Source: Neckera pumila (taxonomy: Eukaryota; Streptophyta; Bryopsida; Hypnales; Neckeraceae). From it: a DNA stretch of 64,000 bases. The notes beneath the pieces are model-generated. The model worked only from the letters and a program-made list of their open reading frames with translations. It searched no databases and was not told the origin of the DNA. The translations under genes were made by a program, and so were the position numbers. Below, piece after piece: positions 46,001-56,519 of the stretch. The stretch lies in NCBI GenBank assembly GCA_963969595.1, contig OZ018408.1, positions 24,487,823-24,551,822 of the forward strand. The letters are read 5' to 3'. Position 1 is the first letter of the stretch, and every line of letters begins with the position of its first letter.

Positions 46001-49000
46001 AAGCTCAACTTTGCAAAACGAGATGTCAGGAATTTTCAGACTGTTAAGGATAGCGAAAAGAGGCATCGGTAAAATATCAAAGACCATCGCTGCTAATCAA
46101 TACACTGGAGTCTAGGAATCCAAAGATGATAAGCTAGAAAGAGAGACTACAATGAGAAGGTTACGCTACCTCATCCTTATACCAGCCTGTGAGCTTCTCC
46201 ATTGCAGGACTCCATTCGGTGCAGCACCCCGACTCATCACTCCCAAAAATGGGCGGAATCAGTGCATTCGGACTCTGCAAAATGCTTTTGTAGTCGCCGT
46301 GAATGCGAGTGAACTTGTCGTGCACCAGCTTCTGCCCGGTCACGTCCTGCCCCACGAAGCACACACCGACCACTTTTTCTTGCACATCCCGACTGGAGCA
46401 GGCATTCACTATCAGTATCACTGCACCTTTAGTCTTCTGCGGCCCAAAGGTCTTCAAATACATCTCTACATTTTGCTCTTCGTCACCTACAGGTAAACAC
46501 AATTTTTTTTCAAAGACAGGTAAACACAATTGATCCTCAGTTACTCACATTAGGGAATACTCTCGAGGTCCTCGTACTATCCTCACCGTTGGTCGTGTTA
46601 AATCTAATCAACTAATCTACTCAGTCCCTAACCTTTTCGCTGCAATCAGCGTAAAGATCAACGAGCAGGTGTGCTGCAAGAGGCTCTGTCCCAGTAGCAC
46701 TGACTCGCTCTTTGAGTGAGGAACTACTCAAATTTCCACTCGCTGCAATGTGGCTTTTGTCAATGCAAAGCCTACTCTTCTTTGGTCTAGAGCCAATTAA
46801 AAACTTGAAGAGAAAAAAAGCTTGTCCGCCTGCCTGGTAAGGGTCACTCGTTGTATAAGCAGAATTTACTTCATTTCGTGATTTGACCCCGAACAGGCTC
46901 CCATTTCAAATCGATGATTCCATTTTGCTGGAATTCACCGAAAACCACCGAAGGCCACTTTAGATTGCACTGGTCAAAGTAATAACCAGTACTACACCTT
47001 CATTGGTGTAAGAATTAATTAAAACTTACTTAGATCATTCGTTAAGGTCAACTTCATTAGCCCAAGTAACAAGAATGAGCATGAAGACGTGGCGCTTAAG
47101 TGGCTCTTATGTGGCACACTAGAAACATTTGAAACAAAAAGGCTTTGAGCTCACTCTTCTGAGGTGGAATTGGACACTTATTAAGGTAAGTAAACCCACC
47201 TGATTGCATTATTCTGAACCCTGAATCCAAGATAATCATACCTGTCTCAAGAGATTTGTGTCACACGACTAAAAGAAAAATGAAAGACCTAGACTTACGA
47301 TCTGAAATAAAGAGAGAATACAATTAGGCGTCCTTACCTTACCTCAAATGCGTCATAAAAATGCAATGGATTGTTATCCCACCCCTGCTCGATTGGTTTA
47401 AATTTCACGCTTCTTGTTTCAACCTCTGCAATCTAAAGTGACCCTTATGTCCCTTCCCGCTAAACCCCTAGTTGCATATGATGTCGGTTCAAATTTTGCT
47501 TAAACCCGTGCAATGCACTAGGTCATGCAGATAGATTTTGGTTCAAACTTTGCTTGAAACCCGTGCAATCCACTACATCATGAAGATTTGTTTTTGGTTC
47601 AAATTTTGTTTTAAACCTTTGCAATGCACGAGATCATGCAGATAGATTTTGGTTCAAACTTTGCTTGGAACCTGTGCAATCCACTAGATCATGAAGATTT
47701 GTTTTTGGTTCAAATTTTGTTTTAAACCTTTGTAAGCTACTAGATCATGCAGATCAACTTTCATTCAAATTTTGGTGAAGCTCGTGCAGTCAACTACAAT
47801 AGATCAATCTGGAGCCCATTCAAATTTTGCTTAAGCCCGTACAATCCACTAGATCATGCAGATTGACGTTGGTTCAAATTTTGTTCAAACCCGTGCAATG
47901 CACTAGATCATGCAGATTGACGTTCGTTCAATTTTCTCTGAAACCCGTGCAATCATCTAGATCAAGGGAAGTCCGTTCAAACTTTCCTTAAACCCGTGCA
48001 ATCCACTAGATCATGAAGACTTGTTTTGGTTCAAGTTTTGCTTAAACCAGTGCAAGCTACAATCATCATGCAAATTCATGTTGAATCAAATTTGGGTGCA
48101 ACCAGGGCAATCGTGCAATCATCTAGATCAATCCGATGTCTGTTCAACATTTGCATAGACTTGTGCAATCAAATAGAGCAAGCAAAAGCAGAGAGAAATC
48201 AAGGCAGAGCATCCACGCTACCTTGCAGAGCCAAATAGAGCAACCTCTCCACCACGTGCACCGACTCCTCCAACACCAAATCCTGAATGAGCGACCTTCC
48301 CATGGCCTCCCCCACAGGCAACCCGGTCAGCTCCGCCACTTTGGCATTCCATCCATTGATGAATCCGCTGGAGTCCACCGCCAAGATGGGCGCCGTGGCG
48401 GTCTCGATCAAGCGCACCATCTCGTTGGCCACCGTGCTCAGCTCCTCCATCCCCTGAAGCTTCAGGTCGTGCAGCCGCGAGTGGATCATGGTCTTGGTTT
48501 CGCTGTCGTCGATGTCTCGGAAGGAGCCGCGCAGGATGAGCTGCAGCGAGTGAATGGCGTCCATCTCGATATCCTCCCAAGGGACGCTCCGACGCTTCAC
48601 CACGTCCAAGAAGGCGTTGAAGGAGGAGCGAGGGGTCATCTTGCGGCCGTCGTCCCTGTCGTCCGCGTCGTGCTTCGCGCCGCCCCACTTGATCTCCTTC
48701 GCCGTGTGCGACCTGAAACAACGAACATGGGCAAGCACATTTTCACATTCAGTGGATTTCGGAGTACGACAGGCTGGAAGTAGTAGCTCAGTTTTGTGAC
48801 TGATCGTTATTTACGTCAACTGTTCAACATGTCCAAATCAATAACCTTGAAAGAACACAGAGAAGACTAAGATAGAATATCATTAAAAAAAAATTCAGAA
48901 TACGAAGACCTCTCTCCAATTCTTCTCTCCAATTCAAGGACGTCATCTGAGGACTCATCCCTCCACTCATCCACATTCATTTGATTCGAAGTACAACTGA

Positions 49001-51768
49001 TTGAAAGTAGTAGCTCTATTTTCTACGTCACGTGACTGATCGTCGTCGCTTCAAGTGTTCACCGTGACAAAATCAATAATCTTGAGAGAACACAGAGACG
49101 ACTAAAATAGAAAATCAAGGCTTCTCTACAAGTCATGGACGTAATCTAATGACCGTTCTCTCCACTCATCTATATCGCCGTGAACGACCTGACACGAATA
49201 TGCGAGAACACAAGTGTTCAAAACACTACTGATTGGAAGTTGGAGATCTATTTTCTACGTCATGAGACTGATCGTCATCCGCTTCAAGTGTTCACCATGA
49301 AAAATCAATAACCCTGAGAGAACACAGAGATGACTAAGATAGAACATCGAGGCTTTTCTCCAATTCATGGACCTAATCTCATGACTATTCTCTCCACTCG
49401 TCCTTATGGCCGTAAGAGACCTGAATAGAGTCGGTGCAAGAATACAAGGGATTCGTGCGATTTTAAAACACTACTAATTGGAAGAAGTAGCTTCATTTCC
49501 TAAGTCAAGTGTCTGATCACTGATTCATTCACTTCAAGTGTCCACCATGACAAATTACTAACCCTTTCGCAAACACAGAGATGACTAATCTAGAAAACAA
49601 GGCTTATCTCCAATTCATGGGCATAATGATGACTACTCTCTCCACTCATCTTTACAATCTCTGAACTAGTTTCTAATGCGCTCCTGAAAAAAATAATCAA
49701 AATGAAAAAGCCAGTACCTCCTGAGCTTACTAAGACAGAAATCAAGTCTTCAATCTCGGTTACAAATTGTAACTCCCGGATATACTTATGACGATTCTCT
49801 CCAACCAACAACCTTTCTAATCTCCAAACTCGTTTCTTGTACCTGCCTACCTCTCTTCTTTGTGCGACCCAAGAATTACTCACACCTACTTCAAATCTCC
49901 AACTTTCTTATGCTTCAACTCTCGTTTCAGAATTCCCACGAACTCCAAATCGTAACAGTCTTAGATCAATCCAGCTCAAGAAAGAAGTTGAGCAGTTTCA
50001 AGGGCATCAAAGATCAAAACTTGCGACTCCAAGAACAAAGGTGATATTGGAAACGTGAATTCAAAACTCTACCAGGGTACTAGTTCTTGGAAACAAGAGT
50101 AGGAACCTCAAAATCACGCAGGACTGGATTTGAAACAATAGAATTCCAGAGCTAGATTTGAAACCACAGAATCGCAGAGGGCTGAAATTCGGACTTCTGA
50201 CAAGCCAAACTTTGGGTTACTGCAAAGAAGTATTAATACCTGAACCAAAAAAGAAAGTCCTGGGGCGTGATGCGCGCTGCGGCCATCCCACACACAGCGT
50301 CCCCGAGGAGATTAGCGCCAGGGTAGCCCGCATCCACCAAGCTATCGGTACTCAATCCAGTGGAGTCTGCATGATGCTCCAGCAACCAGCTCGCAATTTC
50401 CGCAATCTGCTCCTCGCTAGGCGTAGTCCCCAGAAGCCAGAACCTTTTCCCATAGAACAGCGCCGCGCCGTCACACTTCACCAAGTCCATAATATTAGGG
50501 CTCTGCGACACAATCCCAATGGGCGCGTCCCGCAGCAACATGTCGCAAAGGAGCGTCTGAGTGCACAGGATGTGCTTCTCCCTCACCTGCGCGGAAAGCT
50601 CCACTTCCATATTCAGCTGCAGCCCGAATACTTGCATGAGAAACTCGCAGGCCGAGCGGAGCGGATAAGAAATACATCTCGCGGACGTGTGGTGGCAGAC
50701 TACAAGGCCCCAGAGTCGACGTCCGCGCGACTGGGGTCCGCCGCTGTCGTCCTCTTGGTCATTCACAATCACAGCCATGGTGACGGACGCGACGCTGCCC
50801 ATGTTGCCCATGTACTGAGCGTGACAGCCATGCGGCGCGCGCAGCGTGGAGCCCGCGAGCGAGATCGGCTGGCGTAAGTCTTTATCTTGCATGACCTTCA
50901 CTGGGGGCGCGTTGCAATCGACGATCATGCGGACCCGATTCTTCATAAACAGGAAGCGGGACGCTTGCGGGATGTCGGTGGAGGGGTAATGCAAACCTAA
51001 ATACGGCTCCAAGTCTGATCGTCGAATCTCCGCTAAAACTTCCCCGTGCTCGTCTTCGTGGAATCTGTACGCCATGACGCGGTCGTAGCCCGTGAGCTCG
51101 CGAACCTCCTCGACAACAGTGTCGCAGAGCAGCCCAATGTCGCCGCCGGGGAGGGATTGCAGGCGCCCAATGGCTTTCGCCGCGAGCTTGTGCGAGTGGA
51201 GTGCGCCGGCGGTGGAGACGATCACGTCGTCGGGGAGGATGGGTTCGAAGTCGAGCACGATCCCCACATCAATGCTGTGCGCAATGGCGTAGAACGGCTT
51301 GCCTGAGCTTCGAGAATAGACAGAGATGGGGTTCCACATGGACAAATCCGGGGCGCCTGCGGCGCGTTCCAGCGTAGTCGCGCTCGCAGGCGTGAAGAGT
51401 AAGCGCACGTCGGTCCCAATGCCCAAAACTTCCGGTTGGCCGATGCAAGGGACGGCTTGAGGGGTTAGGTCGAGAAGCTCAGGCGCGTTTTCGCTGTATG
51501 CCATGACGCGAAACGTCGTCCTGTCGACGGCTAGCATGCATCCAAACGTCTGCGTGAGCCCGCCGCGTTGCATGCGCTGCAAGTACGCCGTCACGGCTTG
51601 CGGGGGTACTTGCTGCTTCACTGCTTGGCCCACGGATTTTGAGTAATCGAAGGAGTCTCCAGAGTCATTGGATTCCTCATAGACGGCTTGCAACTTCGCG
51701 TCCGCCGTGGTCTGCGCCACGCGCACACTATGCTTCGATTTCATCCCGCTCCCCGTCGCGTACGACAT
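43078..51768 (-). CDS. PHY: Phytochrome (red/far-red photoreceptor), 7 coding exons
   Basis: The protein senses red and far-red light with a linear tetrapyrrole and moves between cytosol and nucleus. Exons: 51768-50240, 48712-48222, 46486-46170, 45695-45429, 45314-45082, 44417-44124 and 43300-43078. All junctions are GT-AG and in phase, giving 1117 residues, normal for plant phytochromes. Order: PAS (about 60-170), GAF (about 205-390) with bilin-attaching Cys315 in [11 protein letters not shown] and the [10 protein letters not shown] motif, and PHY (about 400-570) with tongue motif PRSSF. Then come PAS1 and PAS2 (about 610-860) and a kinase-related module. That module has QEIKNPL where bacterial kinases have the phospho-His, so it is the plant type without it, and ends in [15 protein letters not shown] at 51768 is the first ATG. 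The frame extends upstream only to a GTG lying at a splice acceptor. Three introns are additional to the usual angiosperm pattern. Confidence 0.96.
47430..48170 (-). repeat. Minisatellite of about 50-60 bp units in phytochrome intron 2
   Basis: About twelve units carry 'GGTTCAAATTTTGCTTAAACC', 'CGTGCAATCCACTAGATCATG' and '(A/C)AGAT', with alternating sub-types (CATGCAGAT versus CATGAAGAT) in the left half. The array fills the 5' part of the intron, ending some 50-80 bp from the exon 2 donor at 48222/48221. Confidence 0.88.
48740..49665 (-). repeat. Four tandem units (about 230-240 bp) in phytochrome intron 1, two with decoy acceptors
   Basis: Shared phrases are 'GAAGTAGTAGCTC', 'TGACTGATCGTC', 'CTTCAAGTGTTCACCATGA', 'AGAACACAGAGATGACTAA' and 'CTCTCCACTCATC'. 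Two units also contain a copy of the real exon 2 edge. On the gene strand the true acceptor is TTTCAG|GTCGCACACGGCG (48712). Copies read GTGTCAG|GTCGTTCACGGCG (49188) and ATTCAG|GTCTCTTACGGCC (49420). Confidence 0.8.
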
Positions 51769-52330
51769 CACCCTCGCCGACACCGCAGCCACAAAAGTTC
51801 CGACAACCCAATTCGACCAACCCCCGAATCTTGTCACTGCAAAAAATTAGGGCTTCAATCGCATCTCCTCACCATATCAATTCCACTCCTTATTCCCAAA
51901 CCATCCCATTGCTCCATTCACTCCCTTCACTCCCACTCCACGACCTCAACTAGCGAATCTCTCGTCCACCCACTCCCACCTTTCCTTATCTCCACTCCCA
52001 CTGAACACAAATCGGCAGAGACAACAACACTGCCGGAACTAAAATGCAAACTGCCTCCAGCTGCCATACACTTCCCCTGCCTGTCCACCAGCAGCAGCAG
52101 CTGAACCCGAGCTCAACACCAGAGGTTCAGGCCTATCATCTACGAAACCCAACACCAAAGCCCCAAATTTTCACAACAGAAGCACATTGAAGCCGCTCTC
52201 GGCCTCACAACCTCTACATCCACCACCATCGCCGCCAATCCAGCTCCAGACAGCTTGGTGCGCATTGCCAAAGCTGTTCAGCACCCCGGGCGTCGAAGCC
52301 GAATCTGTGTTGCAATTTGAGGTGCGCCAC
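51769..52330 (-). promoter_or_regulatory. Phytochrome leader with probable 5' UTR intron acceptor
   Basis: TTTTTTGCAG|TGACAAG on the gene strand (exon edge at 51836) is a good acceptor 68 bases before the ATG, implying an intron in the leader. Upstream the plus strand is very C-rich (CCACTCC phrases), as is common in plant leaders. The matching donor was not fixed. Confidence 0.5.
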
Positions 52331-53190
52331 CGATGCACCAATGGGTTTCGTTGTGACCACTGTGCAACTGTCCAGTGAGAGCGTGAGGAGCACTACGTTA
52401 CTGAGCCAGGACGGGAGGAAGGAGAGGTTGAATGGAATTCGGCTGCGTGGCGTGTTGGTGATGGGGAGCCAGCCACGCACCCACTGCTGCGACCGAATTA
52501 GCAAACGCAGCGGACCAGTCACGACCAGGGCCCATGCCTGCAGTCGGACCAACTGCGGGCGCCGGCGACGACGGCTGCTGCTGCTGTCGAGGAAGAACGC
52601 AGCGTGGCGGCCGCGGCACTGCGGCGGGCGGGCGGGCGGGGGGGGGTCTGCCCGCGTTCTACGGGCAGCGGTATTTTTAGTAACGGCGGTGTGCCGAGTT
52701 GGGCCACTAGCGCGATGCTTGGCCTCCCCGTTGGTGCAGGGGCCTGCAACTGGGCCTGGTGGGAGGATTCCATTTTTACTGATATTTTTATTTTAGTAGG
52801 GGTAATGAATGTAAATTGCAGATGTACTGAGAGGGGCTTGAGAAGGCATAACATTGTTAAGTGGCAAGGTTCATTCCCTCTTACAACAGGCACAATTCCT
52901 CCCGAGATGCTTGCTGAAAACTTCAATTAAAATAGGAGCCAACTCATTGGCTAGCTTTTCATCAGTATTTGCTGGCTGGGGACTGGAGATTGGCCTCCAT
53001 ACTATTGGGTACAGTAACTTGCAGCTTCCATCGTTGGAGGGCTCCCGCTTCTGCATGGAGCAAAAGGGAACCCCTCCACGTTGGTTAACAATGTTATGGG
53101 GCTGAGGCAGCGTCTGGGAAGAACCGGCAGCTAGTTCAAAGCTAGTCGGTTGAATTGAGAAAAAAAAACGGTTGTAATTTGATAACATCG
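52331..53190. other. GC-rich then mixed stretch upstream of phytochrome
   Basis: 52560-52660 is very GC-rich with (GGCG)n/(GGGC)n runs and a poly-G. 52850-53110 is moderate GC with open frames on both strands that match nothing I know. Likely phytochrome promoter plus an unrecognised fragment. Confidence 0.35.
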
Positions 53191-54552
53191 GCTCAAAAAC
53201 CGGTGAAAAAACTATAAAATTTCTATTTTGTGTAGGAAATAGAGTAAATAAACGGACTTGTTACTTGAAAAAACGGTTCCATGTGGGAATTGGAGGAAAT
53301 CAACTGGTAGAGCTAAAAAAATTCCCAGGTTTGGAGGACATTCGTGCACCTAGAAATTGGACAACCCCTTGTATGTAGATAAAAAAAATTTAGGGATTCT
53401 AGATGGATGGAAGTGTGCAATAATCACAAGAAGGAAATTGGAATTTTTGGTTGGCAAAATTTGTTCTAAATCCCTAAAAAAAAGTCATTTATAAAAATTT
53501 GTTTTTAATCACTAAATATTTTTGATGTAAAGAATACACAAATACTCATGAAACTGTCAAAAATTAGCACCCTCACAAAGGGTTATTAATCATATTTCAT
53601 TCCTTTTTTAAAAATTTGTAATTGTAGAATCCTATTCTTAACTAGTATTAGGATGACATATAGAAAATGGGGGGTCTGAGGACATTGTGCGTTTGAGAAC
53701 AAAGCTTGCAAAGTAGAGCCAAATGTTTTTTTCCAAGACTGCCTGAAAGTTTGACAATGTAACTTTGTTGCACTTTCGGGGGCCCAAAATTCAATATTCC
53801 TTTGCAAAGAAGATTTCAGAACTTCATATTTGAATTAGGCTTCAAGTTAAGAAGAAGTAGGCAAATTTTTGAAGCAAAATGATGTTGGCGTCTTCATATG
53901 CAAGTTAGGGCCCAAAAACAAAACATAAATTTTTTTCAATTGTTGGATCTTCATAAAAATTCGATTCTTGAAAAAAAAAAATTGTTCCCTAATCTCACTA
54001 AAAAAAGATGAAGAAGAAAAAATAAAATTTGGTACATTATTTTTAATTCCCAAATTTCTCAAAATCTGTTTAAGTTTGCAAGGAGCTTTAGGAATTTATC
54101 TCTAAAGTTACAAGGCATTCTTTTCATCAAAACCCACTCAAAATTGTCATTTCTATTGCAATTAAAGAACACAAAACTTAGGAATTGTTTTTTACATATA
54201 AATTGGATCTTGCACTAGACTAGTATGAGAATGTGGGGAGGAAATTTCAAAACTTTGACTGCATAGATTGCAAGATATTTGCATTCGTAGTTAAGAAATC
54301 AAAGGAGGTGCACCTTGCATGACTAGATCAGCATAAATCTTCTTAGCTTCAAATTTTTTCACTACAAATTTTAAATTTTAAAAGTTTCACAAGAAGTAGG
54401 TTTGAGACTAAAGGAAAAAAAAATTAATAGCTCTACAATGGAATTAAAACACACTAATTCTAACAATAAGATTGTCTTAGAAAGCATACTATCTTAATAA
54501 TTTTTGAATCAAAAATTGAGATTTTAGGAACCTAACTTCTTTCATCTGTCCC
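53191..54552. other. AT-rich intergenic stretch; decayed TTAA-element-like phrases
   Basis: 53190-54100 has no recognised signal. 54115-54540 repeats in diverged form phrases of the adjacent TTAA element ('CACTCAAAATTGTCATTTCTATTGCAA', 'ATTGGATCTTGCACTAGACTAGTAT', 'GACTGCATAGATTGCAAGAT'), so it is an older partial copy. Confidence 0.5.
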
Positions 54553-54556
54553 TTAA

Positions 54557-55478
54557 CCCATAAAGGACCAAGGTGATTTTCATATCAAAAATCACTCAAA
54601 ATTGTCATTTCTATTGCAAAGATAAAAGAGCTTTAAAATTTATTTATTTTTGCATATTTAACCATAAGGTCTTATACTTGACTAGTATATGAATACGTGG
54701 AAGAAATTTCAGAAGCTTTGACCATATAGATTGCAAGATATATGCATTTAAAGTAAAGGAAGCAAGTTTTTTTGCACCTTGCTTGACTGAACTTTTTGGC
54801 TTTGAACCTTTTTAGTTCAAATTTTTTGCACTACTGATTTTTATTTTTTACTTATTTATGTTAAGTAGATGAGTTGACACTCTAAAAAAAAATTAGGAAA
54901 AAAAGCACTTAATTTACATTCAATAAAAAAATTAATAAGTAGAGGTGGGTTCAAGATTGAAGACAAAACTAAATTGTTAATAGCTTTAGATGGAATTAAA
55001 TCAGAATAATTCCAACAATGAGATTGTTCTAGCAAGAAAATCTAACCCTATCTAATAATTTCTTTGGAAAAGTTCTAAAAGTTGCATTCAAAAATGAATT
55101 CTACAAGTTATTTTTTCAAAAAGATGCTTAGATTGCCCGAAAAAACTAAGATTGAACATAAATTTCTAATTATTAGTCCAAATTAAATGAAGCAAAGCTT
55201 TATATGTAGACAAAAATATAATATTTGAAAAGAAAAAGTGAAAAAAATTAATTTGACTTTTTGTGAATTTTTTTGTGCTGCCCGCCAAATTCCATTTTTG
55301 CTTATTGTGCTATGACTTTTGCCCCCATGAATCAATTAAAATAAAAATTATATATTCACAAAGCTCTTGCAAAAACACACAACTTCAAAATTTCCAAAAA
55401 GTATCACTAAAAATTAAGACAGTAGGAATCTGTCCAGATCCAATTTGTCCCCCAAGGAGACAAATGGTCCTTTAGAGG
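54557..55478 (+). mobile_element. TTAA-flanked non-autonomous transposon, copy 2 (922 bp)
   Basis: It starts CCCATAAAGGACCAAGG and ends ATGGTCCTTTAGAGG, flanked by TTAA at 54553-54556 and 55479-55482. It is collinear with copy 3 over its whole length and with the reverse complement of copy 1. The inner palindrome near the right end has decayed to TGTCCCCCAAGGAGACA. No open frame of note. Confidence 0.78.
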
Positions 55479-55489
55479 TTAAGAAGGCA

Positions 55490-56245
55490 TGAGAACTTTA
55501 GGGTATAACATCTGACTTGTACTCTTGGTTGTTTTTAGTTTGACAAACAAACAAAATTTTGCCAACTCACATACAAGTAGAGATGTAGCTTGAAACTTGG
55601 TGAAGGCAATTCTAACTCTTGTGAATTAAAAACTTATTTTCTGATTTTGGAATGGCATAGACACTCACTCTTAGTAGAGCATCCACATCTTTGCCCTTGA
55701 AGAGGTTGACACTCACTAAAAACAAGTATTTTAGGTATGCCAAATTATTCTACTTGCAATCAATCCTAATATAGCAAGTAATGGCCATGTAAATCTAAAT
55801 TTGATCAATGCTTCAACTTTGTAACCTAAGTGCAAGACTCGCCAAATTTGTAGTCACTATTAAAGTGGGTCCAAGAGATTGAAATATTTTCCAAAAATAC
55901 AAATGCCACTTTTTATCAATTGATGATTCTATCAAACTCAAACCCCAAGGACTTGGCTTGACTTTAAGGGTTAATTATTTAAGCCACATGCATTGTATCA
56001 TTTAGATTGCTTAGAGCATCTTGTCTGTCTTTCATGGAGACATGGCAATGGCAAGTCCCGTGTGGGTTAAGAAAAACAACAAAAGTTTATTCCAATGCTA
56101 ATAGCACCTTCCATGTTACCTTCTCAAGTATAGTACTTTGGACTCTTGCACAGCAAGAATTGGTCCTTTATATGCCCTCCAAGCTCCTCTGCACTCCTTT
56201 GCACTCTTTGGTCAATAGAACCATGGTGATGACTAAATCTCAAAG
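55490..56245. other. AT-rich intergenic stretch, no gene seen
   Basis: 56150-56230 ('CCCTCCAAGCTCCTCTGCACTCC', 'TTTGGTCAATAGAACC') resembles 56850-56905, a short direct repeat on either side of the MITE at 56251-56516. Confidence 0.4.
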
Positions 56246-56250
56246 GGTGC

Positions 56251-56516
56251 ATTAGAGGAGATTTGAGGGCAAGGGAGGGTCGTATCAGGCCTGTTTCCCT
56301 GTTTTGAATCAACAATAATCTTGTTATAATTTACAAAGTATTATTATTATTCTTATTTTTAAATTAAAAATTAAAAAAATATATATATTATTTTTTTCAA
56401 AAAAATATGACGTGGCATAGTCTCGACCACGTCAGATTGCTGATGTGGAGCATTCCCACATTCTGGGAACTCAAGATAACTCGCGGGCTTTTTAAGGCCT
56501 CAACTCTCTTCTAATG
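56251..56516. mobile_element. MITE-like element, CATTAGATGA family
   Basis: It starts CATTAGAGGAGATTTG and ends CTCTCTTCTAATG. It contains TGACGTGGCA with CCACGTCAG and 'TTCCCACATTCTGGGAAC' stem-loops as in the copies at 5433 and 60073. Confidence 0.6.
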
Positions 56517-56519
56517 CAA

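Noticed and set aside
48136..48783. 215-residue plus-strand frame opposite phytochrome exon 2
   Set aside because: Antisense shadow of a GC-rich coding exon whose sense product is certain.
50158..50877. 239-residue plus-strand frame opposite phytochrome exon 1
   Set aside because: Antisense shadow of the GAF/PHY coding region.
51771..51837. Longer phytochrome N terminus ([12 protein letters not shown]...)
   Set aside because: Begins at a GTG sitting on a strong splice acceptor; the first ATG is at 51768 and fits the family's start.
52871..53188. 105-residue minus-strand frame with several Cys and Arg near its end
   Set aside because: No recognisable domain, frames on both strands, next to repeats; not enough to call a gene.
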